Part shown: positions 1 through 5,192 of the stretch, one piece after another | Layout of the letters: each line of letters opens with the position of its first letter | Numbering within the stretch: position 1 is the first letter of the stretch | Assembly: GCA_030639555.1 (NCBI GenBank) | Contig: DAOWCM010000160.1 | Span: 1-5,237 of the forward strand | Direction of reading: 5' to 3' | From: Candidatus Eiseniibacteriota bacterium | Lineage (GTDB): Bacteria; Joyebacterota; Joyebacteria; Joyebacterales; Joyebacteraceae | DNA length: 5,237 bases | Program-made: the position numbers and the translations under genes | Notes under the pieces: generated by a model | Seen by the model: the letters and a program-made list of their open reading frames with translations, nothing else | Told to the model about the DNA's origin: nothing | Database searches by the model: none

Positions 1-359
1 CGTGGGTCGGCGCGCTCGGGCTCTCGCAGATCATGCCCGCCACGGGCAAGTGGGTTGCGAGGAGGCTCGGGCACCGCGGGTTCAGAACCGCCCATCTGTT
101 TGATCCCGAGACGAACATCCGCTTCGGGACAGAGTATCTCTCCGTACAGCTCGACGAGTCCGACGGTGACGTCGTGAGGGCGCTGGCGGCCTACAACGGT
201 GGGCCCGACTCGTCCGAGAGGTGGTGGGGGTACGGGGGCGAGCGCGACAGCGACGTGTTCGTCGAGGACATCGGGTACTCGCAGACCATCGACTACGTCA
301 GGCGCGTGTTCCTCTACTCGGAGGTCTATCGCGAACTCTACGGGGGCAGGGCGCCCTAG
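1..359 (+). CDS. Lytic transglycosylase (SLT domain), C-terminal part
   Basis: This is the 3' end of a gene that begins before the window; the reading frame enters at base 3 and gives 118 residues before the TAG stop. The family cleaves the glycan strands of peptidoglycan in the periplasm. The visible part matches the second half of an SLT catalytic domain: GLSQIMPATGKWVARRLG corresponds to the family's GLMQIMPxTA motif, followed by LFDPETNIRFGTEYL, then ALAAYNGGP, which corresponds to LALAAYNAGP. The end, DVFVEDIGYSQTIDYVRRV, is like the terminal helix motif of Slt70/MltC-type enzymes. The catalytic Glu lies upstream and cannot be seen. The protein ends about 20 residues after this motif, so the SLT domain is C-terminal, and any TPR or helical N-terminal part would be outside the window. 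The stop overlaps that of the convergent DUF2752-like gene. The family is secure; the subfamily cannot be decided. Confidence 0.88.
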   Translation, partial: WVGALGLSQIMPATGKWVARRLGHRGFRTAHLFDPETNIRFGTEYLSVQLDESDGDVVRALAAYNGGPDSSERWWGYGGERDSDVFVEDIGYSQTIDYVRRVFLYSEVYRELYGGRAP

Positions 360-775
360 CGGTGGGTCACGAGAACGTAGGCCCAGTTGGCGAGCGCCAC
401 GGTCACGAGAAGCGCCCAGGCGCTCCGCCGTTCCGCCGGTGACATCGAGATTCGGACGGCGAACCCGCCCGCCAGATTGGCCACCCACAGCCCGGCGAAC
501 AGCGGTGCGGCTGCGAGAAAGAAGAGCGTGTCGAAGGGATTGATGGCGAGCGCACGGCTTAGGTCGCCGCGCATCAGCGAGTGAGCGGCCCTCGTCAGGC
601 CACACGTGGGACAGGGAAGCCCCGTCACCGCCCTGAACGGGCAGACGACGGGGCCGTTTTCTATTCCGGGCAGCGCGGCCGCCGCGACGCCGAGCGCGAG
701 CAGCAGGGCTCCCGCCAGGATCGCCGCGCGCGGTATCGGGAACGCGGGCTGTCCTTTGACGAACGTCAGCCTCAA
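356..775 (-). CDS. DUF2752-like small membrane protein with CPxCGxTR motif
   Basis: A 139-residue protein if translation begins at the TTG at 775-773. Residues 45-63 read CPFRAVTGLPCPTCGLTRA, the DUF2752 signature with three cysteines (C45, C55, C58). There are three likely membrane segments, at about residues 18-36, 81-105 and 117-136; the cysteine motif lies between the first two. The function of the family is unknown; the paired cysteines suggest metal or thiol chemistry, but nothing here proves it. The start is uncertain. The frame stays open to an ATG at 868, but the extra 31 residues are a low-complexity Ser/Gly/Arg stretch running over the 3' end of the DUF4190-like gene, so they look like a shadow. 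TTG 775 lies 10 bases after that gene's stop and has only a weak GAG/AGG-type ribosome site, consistent with translational coupling. The gene is probably co-transcribed with the DUF4190-like gene. Confidence 0.8.
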   Translation of the reverse strand: MRLTFVKGQPAFPIPRAAILAGALLLALGVAAAALPGIENGPVVCPFRAVTGLPCPTCGLTRAAHSLMRGDLSRALAINPFDTLFFLAAAPLFAGLWVANLAGGFAVRISMSPAERRSAWALLVTVALANWAYVLVTHR

Positions 776-785
776 GACTCGGAGC

Positions 786-1112
786 CTAGCAGCCCAGGGT
801 TCCGAGGACCCCGGAAAGGCCGACGACGAAGATCGTCCAGAAGATCCCGAGGATCGCCAGGACCACACCGACGATCCCGCAGATCATCCCGGCCTTCGTC
901 AGCGAGTAGCCGCTCTTGTCCCTGATTCCGGCGTCCATCTCCTTGAGGTCGCTCGAGCCCATCACCCAGGCGATGATGCCGGTGATGAAGCAGACCACGA
1001 TCCCGATGATACCCAGCGCGAGGATCGCTCCTCCGCGATGCGGCTTCATCGGGGACGTCCCGGGAGCTGGCTGCACTCCGCCCTGCGGAGTCACCTGGGG
1101 TGCATCCTGCAT
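786..1112 (-). CDS. DUF4190-like two-helix membrane protein
   Basis: A 108-residue protein. The N-terminal 25 residues are rich in Pro, Gln and Gly (MQDAPQVTPQGGVQPAPGTS), as is common in small membrane proteins with a cytoplasmic tail. A first hydrophobic segment follows at about residues 27-51 (GAILALGIIGIVVCFITGII), then a short polar loop (SSDLKEMDAGIRDKSGYS) and a second hydrophobic segment at about residues 74-103. The pattern of a Gly-rich helix, AWVMG, a polar loop and a second Gly-rich helix fits DUF4190, whose role is unknown. The start is well supported: AAGGAGG lies 5 bases before the ATG. Longer open frames upstream run antisense through the IscU-type gene and do not look like protein. 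It probably forms a two-gene unit with the DUF2752-like gene 10 bases downstream. It could also be placed in a related TM2 or CD225/dispanin-like group of two-helix proteins. Confidence 0.75.
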   Translation of the reverse strand: MQDAPQVTPQGGVQPAPGTSPMKPHRGGAILALGIIGIVVCFITGIIAWVMGSSDLKEMDAGIRDKSGYSLTKAGMICGIVGVVLAILGIFWTIFVVGLSGVLGTLGC

Positions 1113-1117
1113 CTTGC

Positions 1118-1124
1118 CCTCCTT
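1118..1124 (-). promoter_or_regulatory. Strong Shine-Dalgarno for the DUF4190-like gene
   Basis: On the - strand AAGGAGG lies 5 bases before the ATG at 1112. This near-perfect anti-16S match fixes the start of the gene and rules out the much longer upstream frame. Confidence 0.85.
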
Positions 1125-1153
1125 GATTGTGGCGCACGTGCGGAATGACCACC

Positions 1154-1192
1154 TGTCAACACCGACTACGACACGACCGCTCTCTCTGTCAA
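1154..1192 (-). promoter_or_regulatory. Possible promoter region with two consensus -35 hexamers
   Basis: On the - strand two perfect TTGACA hexamers occur, at 1192-1187 and 1159-1154, each inside the 8-mer GTTGACAG and 33 bases apart. They are the only -35-like elements before the DUF4190-like gene. The -10 match is poor for both: the best for the first is TAGTCG at 1168-1163 with an 18-base gap, and the second has no usable hexamer at a normal distance. This may be a weak or activated promoter, or the repeats may be a protein-binding site rather than -35 boxes. Confidence 0.35.
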
Positions 1193-1212
1193 CAGGAAAC
1201 CGGTACACAATA

Positions 1213-1239
1213 CGCGGCCCCCTGTAGACAGGAGCCGCG
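1213..1239 (-). terminator. GC-rich hairpin, probable terminator of the IscU-type gene
   Basis: An interrupted inverted repeat: CGCGGC at 1213-1218 pairs with GCCGCG at 1234-1239, and inside it CCTGT at 1221-1225 pairs with ACAGG at 1228-1232, leaving a very small loop. On the - strand it lies about 60 bases after the IscU stop and is followed by TATTGTGT (1212-1205), a partial U-run in RNA. This fits an intrinsic terminator for the leftward IscU transcript. It also lies upstream of the DUF4190-like gene, so it separates the two units. The U-run is imperfect, so an attenuating or RNA-stabilising hairpin is an alternative. Confidence 0.5.
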
Positions 1240-1297
1240 CGGAATCTGCAGAGGTCATTCGTCATCAAGGCCGTGCCGGGGCGTCCAACGCCTGTGC

Positions 1298-1693
1298 CTA
1301 GGTGCCGGACGGACCCTCGGCCTGCTTCTTCCGGTAGTCCTCGATGGCCTTGTGAAGCGCGTCGGCCGCAAGGTTCGAGCAGTGCATTTTCTGCTTCGGG
1401 AGGCCGTCCAGCTCGTCCGCGACGGTCTGTCGCGTGATCTGGAGGGCCTCGTCGAGGGTCTTGCCCTTGGCAAGTTCCGTGACCATGCTGCTGGTGGCGA
1501 TGGCAGAGCCGCACCCGAAGGTCTTGAACTTGATGTCGGTGATGCGGTCGTCCTCGACCTGGATGTGGATCTCCATGAGGTCCCCACACACGGGATTGCC
1601 CTCGACCCCGATGCCGTCCGGGTTCTCCAACTCGCCCACGTTCCGCGGGTTTCTGAAGTGCTCCAGGACCTTCTCACTGTATACTGGTGCCAT
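1298..1693 (-). CDS. iscU: IscU/NifU-N family iron-sulfur cluster scaffold
   Basis: A complete 131-residue cytoplasmic protein, close to the usual IscU length of about 128. The family receives sulfur from a cysteine desulfurase and iron, builds a [2Fe-2S] or [4Fe-4S] cluster and passes it to target proteins. The start MAPVYSEKVLEHFRNPRNVG is the classic N-terminal signature. The three ligand cysteines are C36 (NPVCGD), C61 (TFGCGSA) and C105 (KMHCSNLAADAL), with the conserved Asp at D38. The roughly 20-residue insertion typical of SufU is absent, favouring the IscU/NifU-N type. The chaperone-contact motif LPPVK of proteobacterial IscU is replaced by LPKQK (98-102), suggesting that HscA-type handling may be missing. 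No cysteine desulfurase, iscA, hscAB or ferredoxin gene lies next to it: downstream are small membrane proteins, and upstream is a divergent gene. GGGAG lies 9 bases before the ATG, and a good promoter lies further upstream. It appears to be a single-gene unit. Confidence 0.93.
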   Translation of the reverse strand: MAPVYSEKVLEHFRNPRNVGELENPDGIGVEGNPVCGDLMEIHIQVEDDRITDIKFKTFGCGSAIATSSMVTELAKGKTLDEALQITRQTVADELDGLPKQKMHCSNLAADALHKAIEDYRKKQAEGPSGT

Positions 1694-1728
1694 CTGTAGC
1701 TACTCCCTTTCCGTTCGACTGTTCAAAT

Positions 1729-1757
1729 ATGATAGTATTCCGGGCACTTCGGGTCAA
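1729..1757 (-). promoter_or_regulatory. Sigma70-like promoter of the IscU-type gene
   Basis: On the - strand TTGACC (1757-1752) is followed after exactly 17 bases by TATCAT (1734-1729). These match the -35 and -10 consensus at 5 of 6 and 4 of 6 positions. Transcription would begin near 1722, giving a leader of about 30 bases that contains the GGGAG ribosome site at 1707-1703. This is the most convincing promoter in the window and sits in the divergent region shared with the M1-like gene. No clear IscR-type operator was recognised. Confidence 0.68.
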
Positions 1758-1791
1758 GAGAAGGTGGTCCGCGCGACTCCGCCTACTAAAC

Positions 1792-1795
1792 GGAG
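1792..1795 (+). promoter_or_regulatory. Ribosome-binding site deciding the start of the M1-like gene
   Basis: GGAG lies 6 bases before GTG 1802 and 12 bases before the in-frame ATG 1808, so GTG 1802 is preferred. An ATG at 1800 is out of frame. The choice changes only two residues of the signal peptide. Confidence 0.6.
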
Positions 1796-1801
1796 ATTCA
1801 T

Positions 1802-4096
1802 GTGCACATGGCACACCGACACGCTATCTGTTTCATCGGCGTCCTGGCAGCGGCCCTCTGCGCGCCGCTTGCGCCCTCCGGCGCCTCGCTGGCCGCAGAC
1901 CGGGATGACGCCACCGGGGCACACGTGTCTGAGGCTGTCCAGATACTGTTCGCCGTCGACCAGGAGCGTGTCGACGCGACACAGCAGGCTCTGGATCAAC
2001 AAGATGTCATCAGACAGGAAATCTCGGTCTGCATCGATCCGCAGGCCGGGTGGCTCTCGGGGGAGAGCCGGCTCTGGATAGAGTCACCACGCGACCACGT
2101 CCTGCTGCTGCTCGACGAGGGCCTCCGGGTGCTCACCGTCCGCGATGCCCGCGGTGACACGCTGATGCACACGCGGGTCGGGGACGTCCTCGAAGTATTC
2201 GCTCCCGCGAGTGCTCCGACCTTCCCGCTCGAAATGAAACTGAGCTACGAAGGGCGGCTCGCGCCGGTCGATGGCGTCCTGGTGAATAGCGACGTCGTCG
2301 TGCTCGGTCCGGATTTTCACTGGTACCCTGTATCGGATGCGCGAGATCCGGCCCGGCTTCGCGTGGAGGTTCGATATCCGACCGGCTACTCCAGCGTGGT
2401 CAGCGGCACCCTCGCCGGCATGGCTCCGTCGCTCGCCGGAGCTGAGACCTGCACCGATGGAGACGTATGGGATGTGCCGACGCCCGTCACGCGCGCCTGT
2501 GTCGTCGTGGGCAAGCTCGAGAGCTCACTGACGGTAGTGGGAAACGTGTTCTTCGGGAGCCACACACTCTCCGACGACGGCGCGGCGGGATCGGGCGCCG
2601 CCGGATGGCAGGGGTCCCCGTCTTCGGTGCCATCTGAGCTGATCGAGCTTCTCCGCTTCCTCGAAACCTGCTTCGGTGCATATCCGTACGAGTGGCTCAA
2701 CGTCGTCCGGCTCCCGGCCGATCCGGGCCGGCGCACGGCCGTTGTGATCGGCCCCGGGCTGGTTGTGGTCCAGAGCGGGGGGCAGCCGAATTCTCCATTG
2801 GACATGCCGTTGAGCAAGATCGTGTCGGGACTGTCTCACAGCTGGTGGACCTTCTGGATAGACCCCGGTCAGTTCGTGTCCGCCGGCCTGGCAACGCAGG
2901 CTGAAGTGGGGTGGCTCGACGCCACTGGTGACGAGGATCGTGCGGAGCGACTGAGAGGGCTGAGACGGGCGCAGTACATGAGGGCCATACGGGACTCGGG
3001 GAGGAACGTTCCGCTGCTCGATTGCCTTGGCCCTGGCGCGTCCTCCGACGGTCGTATCTGCGGAGGCAAGGGCTCGGCGGTCTTCGAGATACTCGAGTCC
3101 GTGGTAGGACAGAGCGCGTACTGCGCAGCGCTCAGGTCGGTCGCCTCTGAGCATGGCGGGGAGTCCGTAGGCCTCCGCGAGTTTGCGGAGGCCCTCGAGG
3201 AAGAGCACGGGCACGACCTTGACTGGTTCTTCTACGAGTGGGTGTCGAGAAGCGACCTGCCGTCGTATGCCATCGAGTATGAAGCAACGCCCGTCGGAGA
3301 CGGCACCTACATTGTGCGCGGGCTCATTCGGCAGGAGGGCGAGCCGTTCCGCACACCCCTCCCGATAACCATCGACCTCGGAGGCTGGGCATACGACGAG
3401 ACGATAGTCATCGAGTCGTCGCACCAGGCTTTCGAGATCCGAACCGACGCCGAGCCGATACACGTGACGATCGACGGACGCCACCTGATACCCAAGGTGA
3501 ACCGAACGGAGCTCGCGGGCATGCACGTCGAGCTGGGAGCGGAGGCGACCGCCTCCGGTGACTGGGGCGCCGCGGTGGACGAGTTCGGCGCCGCGGCCGC
3601 CCTTGACCCCAGCAACGCCTCCTTCGCCCACGCCTACGCCGGAGCCCTGGTGCGGCACGGCCGCCTGGCAGACGGGCTTGAGGCGATGGACGGGGCCATC
3701 GCGCTTGACCCGACCAACACCGACGTCAGGTTCGAGGCTGCCGGGCTCCATCTTCGCTCGGGCAACTTCGCCACCGCGGTCACGCACCTCGACGCCTACG
3801 TAGAGGCCAAGCCTGCCGACCCGACAGGGCACATCCAGCGCGCGCGAGCGCTTGCGGAGCTCGGGCGACTGGACGAGGCCCAGAGCAGCATCGACCTGGC
3901 CAGGGAGCTCCTGGCCGGCGACAAGGCGGGGCGGGGTCTTGACGAAGAGATCCTCCTGGCAACGGGTCGTCTTTACGAGGCCAGGGGGGACACGGCCGCC
4001 GCCGTCCGAGCGTACGAGGCCGCACTCGCCGCGAATCCCGTATCAGACGAGGCGCGCAGGCGGCTCCGTGCCCTGAATCTCCCCGAGGCCGAATGA
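1802..4096 (+). CDS. Exported M1-like pseudopeptidase with C-terminal TPR repeats
   Basis: A 764-residue protein with a signal peptide: a short His/Arg n-region, a hydrophobic core at about 8-25, and likely cleavage near 31. Residue C20 lacks a proper lipobox, so it is probably not a lipoprotein. Residues ~70-250 resemble the M1 N-terminal beta domain. Residues ~278-490 follow the M1 catalytic fold, with FGAYPYEWLNVV, PGLVVV, SHSWW, GKGSAVFEILESVVG and a WFFYEWVSRSDLP end motif. Residues ~488-567 form a beta-rich domain. Residues ~570-760 hold about five TPR repeats, for example at 608-641 (GRLADGLEAMDGAIALDPTN). The enzyme site is degenerate: HExxH reads S342-G-L-S-H346, the Glu of the following LSEGLA-type motif is A361 in FVSAGLA, the YxKG catalytic Tyr is G421, and GxMEN is missing. 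Loss of peptidase activity is therefore likely. A binding or scaffold role outside the cytoplasm is inferred. It stands alone, divergent from the IscU-type gene and upstream of trpS. Confidence 0.82.
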   Translation: MHMAHRHAICFIGVLAAALCAPLAPSGASLAADRDDATGAHVSEAVQILFAVDQERVDATQQALDQQDVIRQEISVCIDPQAGWLSGESRLWIESPRDHVLLLLDEGLRVLTVRDARGDTLMHTRVGDVLEVFAPASAPTFPLEMKLSYEGRLAPVDGVLVNSDVVVLGPDFHWYPVSDARDPARLRVEVRYPTGYSSVVSGTLAGMAPSLAGAETCTDGDVWDVPTPVTRACVVVGKLESSLTVVGNVFFGSHTLSDDGAAGSGAAGWQGSPSSVPSELIELLRFLETCFGAYPYEWLNVVRLPADPGRRTAVVIGPGLVVVQSGGQPNSPLDMPLSKIVSGLSHSWWTFWIDPGQFVSAGLATQAEVGWLDATGDEDRAERLRGLRRAQYMRAIRDSGRNVPLLDCLGPGASSDGRICGGKGSAVFEILESVVGQSAYCAALRSVASEHGGESVGLREFAEALEEEHGHDLDWFFYEWVSRSDLPSYAIEYEATPVGDGTYIVRGLIRQEGEPFRTPLPITIDLGGWAYDETIVIESSHQAFEIRTDAEPIHVTIDGRHLIPKVNRTELAGMHVELGAEATASGDWGAAVDEFGAAAALDPSNASFAHAYAGALVRHGRLADGLEAMDGAIALDPTNTDVRFEAAGLHLRSGNFATAVTHLDAYVEAKPADPTGHIQRARALAELGRLDEAQSSIDLARELLAGDKAGRGLDEEILLATGRLYEARGDTAAAVRAYEAALAANPVSDEARRRLRALNLPEAE

Positions 4097-4111
4097 CGGC
4101 GGGAACACCGC

Positions 4112-4141
4112 ACCCGCCCCCATCAGGTTGAACGGGCGGGT
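4112..4141 (+). terminator. GC-rich hairpin after the M1-like gene, possible terminator
   Basis: ACCCGCCC (4112-4119) and GGGCGGGT (4134-4141) form a perfect 8-base-pair stem with a 14-base loop, starting 15 bases after the stop of the M1-like gene. No T-run follows on the + strand, so it is not a textbook intrinsic terminator. It could slow or end transcription, or protect the 3' end of the message. Confidence 0.38.
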
Positions 4142-4157
4142 ACGCGCGTGCTAGCAT
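4128..4157 (+). promoter_or_regulatory. Possible promoter of trpS
   Basis: TTGAAC (4128-4133), an 18-base gap, then TAGCAT (4152-4157). Each hexamer matches 4 of 6 consensus positions, including the key outer bases of the -10. Transcription would begin near 4164, about 45 bases before the trpS start. The -35 element lies in the loop of the hairpin described at 4112-4141. The match is moderate, and read-through from the M1-like gene is also possible. Confidence 0.42.
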
Positions 4158-4199
4158 AGGTGGACGTTGAGCGGCCCGAAAGCCGACCTCACGACATCC

Positions 4200-4203
4200 G
4201 GAG
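4200..4203 (+). promoter_or_regulatory. Ribosome-binding site fixing the trpS start
   Basis: GGAG lies 5 bases before ATG 4209. This picks ATG 4209 over the in-frame TTG at 4167, which would add 14 residues that do not belong to the family fold. Confidence 0.75.
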
Positions 4204-4208
4204 ACACC

Positions 4209-5192
4209 ATGAGAAAGCACTTCTTCAGCGGGATACAACCGAGCGGCAGGCTCCACATCGGCAACTACTTCGGGGCCATCAAGCAGTGGATAGCTCTTCA
4301 GGATTCGTACGAGCCCGTCTTCGGCATCGTCGACTTCCACGGGATGACGACCAGATACGACCCCAAGGACATGCCCGTGCGCGTCCTCGATGCGGCGGCG
4401 AGCTACCTGGCTGCCGGACTTGATCCTGCGAAGTCGATCATTATGCTTCAGTCGCTGGTTCTGGAGCACCTCGAGCTCGCATGGATATTGAACTGCATCA
4501 CGCCCATGGGGCGGCTGTCCCGGATCGCGACCTTCAAGGACAAGGTCAGGCAGAATCCGGACAACGTCAACATGGGTCTCTTCGGTTACCCTGTCCTCAT
4601 GGCCGCTGACATACTGCTGTACACGTCCGAGATCGTGCCCGTGGGAGAGGACCAGGTGCCGCACATTGAGCTCACCCGCGAGATCGCGCGCCGCTTTAAC
4701 TCGGTATTCGGCGAGACGTTCCCGGAGCCGGCCGAGGTCCTGTCGGTGGGCGCCAAGATCGTAGGTACCGACGGCGTCAACAAGATGAGCAAGAGCCTGG
4801 ACAACTGCATCTACCTCGACGACACGGACGAGGAGATATCGAAGAAACTCGCCACCGCCGTCACCGATCCTGCGAGGAAGCTACGAACCGACCCGGGCAA
4901 CCCAGAGATCTGCAACATCTACTCCTATCACCGCATCTTCTCGACGCCCGAGGAGATCACCCAGTGCGGGGAAGGCTGTCGCACCGCCGGCATCGGCTGC
5001 GTCGACTGCAAGAGAATCGTCGCCGCACACATCCAGGAGACGGTCGCTCCCATACGCGAACGACGCATCGAGCTTCTGGCGAAGCCGTCTGATGTGCGCG
5101 ACATACTGAGGGCCGGAGCGGACAGCGCCAGGCCCATTGCCCAGGAGACCATGCGGGAGGTCAGAGACAAGGTCGGCACGACTCTGGACTGA
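4209..5192 (+). CDS. trpS: Tryptophanyl-tRNA synthetase, probable [4Fe-4S] type
   Basis: A complete 327-residue class I aminoacyl-tRNA synthetase, close to the usual bacterial length of about 330. It activates tryptophan with ATP and loads it onto tRNA-Trp in the cytoplasm. The start FFSGIQPSGRLHIGNYFGAI contains the HIGH-type signature (HIGN, residues 16-19). Also present are GYPVLMAADILLY (126-138) and GEDQ (146-149), which line the tryptophan pocket, and the ATP-binding KMSKS loop (192-196, in GVNKMSKSLDN). The C-terminal part has cysteines C235, C257, C264 and C267, that is C-x21-C-x6-C-x2-C, with the last three in CRTAGIGCVDCKR. This is almost the C-x22-C-x6-C-x2-C motif that holds a [4Fe-4S] cluster near the anticodon-binding region in Thermotoga maritima TrpRS. 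An extra C253 is present. GGAG lies 5 bases before the ATG. All catalytic motifs are intact and the gene looks functional. Confidence 0.96.
   Translation: MRKHFFSGIQPSGRLHIGNYFGAIKQWIALQDSYEPVFGIVDFHGMTTRYDPKDMPVRVLDAAASYLAAGLDPAKSIIMLQSLVLEHLELAWILNCITPMGRLSRIATFKDKVRQNPDNVNMGLFGYPVLMAADILLYTSEIVPVGEDQVPHIELTREIARRFNSVFGETFPEPAEVLSVGAKIVGTDGVNKMSKSLDNCIYLDDTDEEISKKLATAVTDPARKLRTDPGNPEICNIYSYHRIFSTPEEITQCGEGCRTAGIGCVDCKRIVAAHIQETVAPIRERRIELLAKPSDVRDILRAGADSARPIAQETMREVRDKVGTTLD

Noticed and set aside
776..868. Longer DUF2752-like protein starting at ATG 868
   Set aside because: The 31 added residues are low-complexity and overlap the end of the DUF4190-like gene; no ribosome site of note.
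1280..1292. Small hairpin GGCGT-CCA-ACGCC just after the iscU stop
   Set aside because: Only 5 base pairs with a three-base loop and no T-run on the - strand; the larger hairpin at 1213-1239 is a better terminator candidate.
1113..1589. Long - strand open frame extending the DUF4190-like gene upstream through the IscU-type gene region
   Set aside because: The extra residues are His/Gly/Arg-rich with no family likeness and overlap a well-supported gene in another frame. The strong AAGGAGG site fixes the start at 1112.
1829..1864. Lipoprotein signal with C20 in the M1-like protein
   Set aside because: The residue before the cysteine is Leu and the preceding pattern does not fit a lipobox; a signal-peptidase I type site near residue 31 fits better.
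1434..2081. 215-codon + strand open frame across the iscU region and the start of the M1-like gene
   Set aside because: Antisense to iscU and out of frame with the M1-like gene; Ser/Arg/Pro-rich shadow.
2525..3832. 435-codon open frame on the - strand
   Set aside because: It is antisense to the M1-like/TPR gene, has an Arg/Gly/Val-rich composition typical of a shadow frame in GC-rich DNA, and shows no recognisable domain.
4167..4208. Extended trpS start at TTG 4167
   Set aside because: The added 14 residues are outside the conserved fold, and GGAG sits 5 bases before ATG 4209.
3780..4664. 294-codon open frame on the - strand across the 3' end of the M1-like gene and the 5' half of trpS
   Set aside because: It runs antisense through two clear genes and the intergenic region, with no domain or good start.
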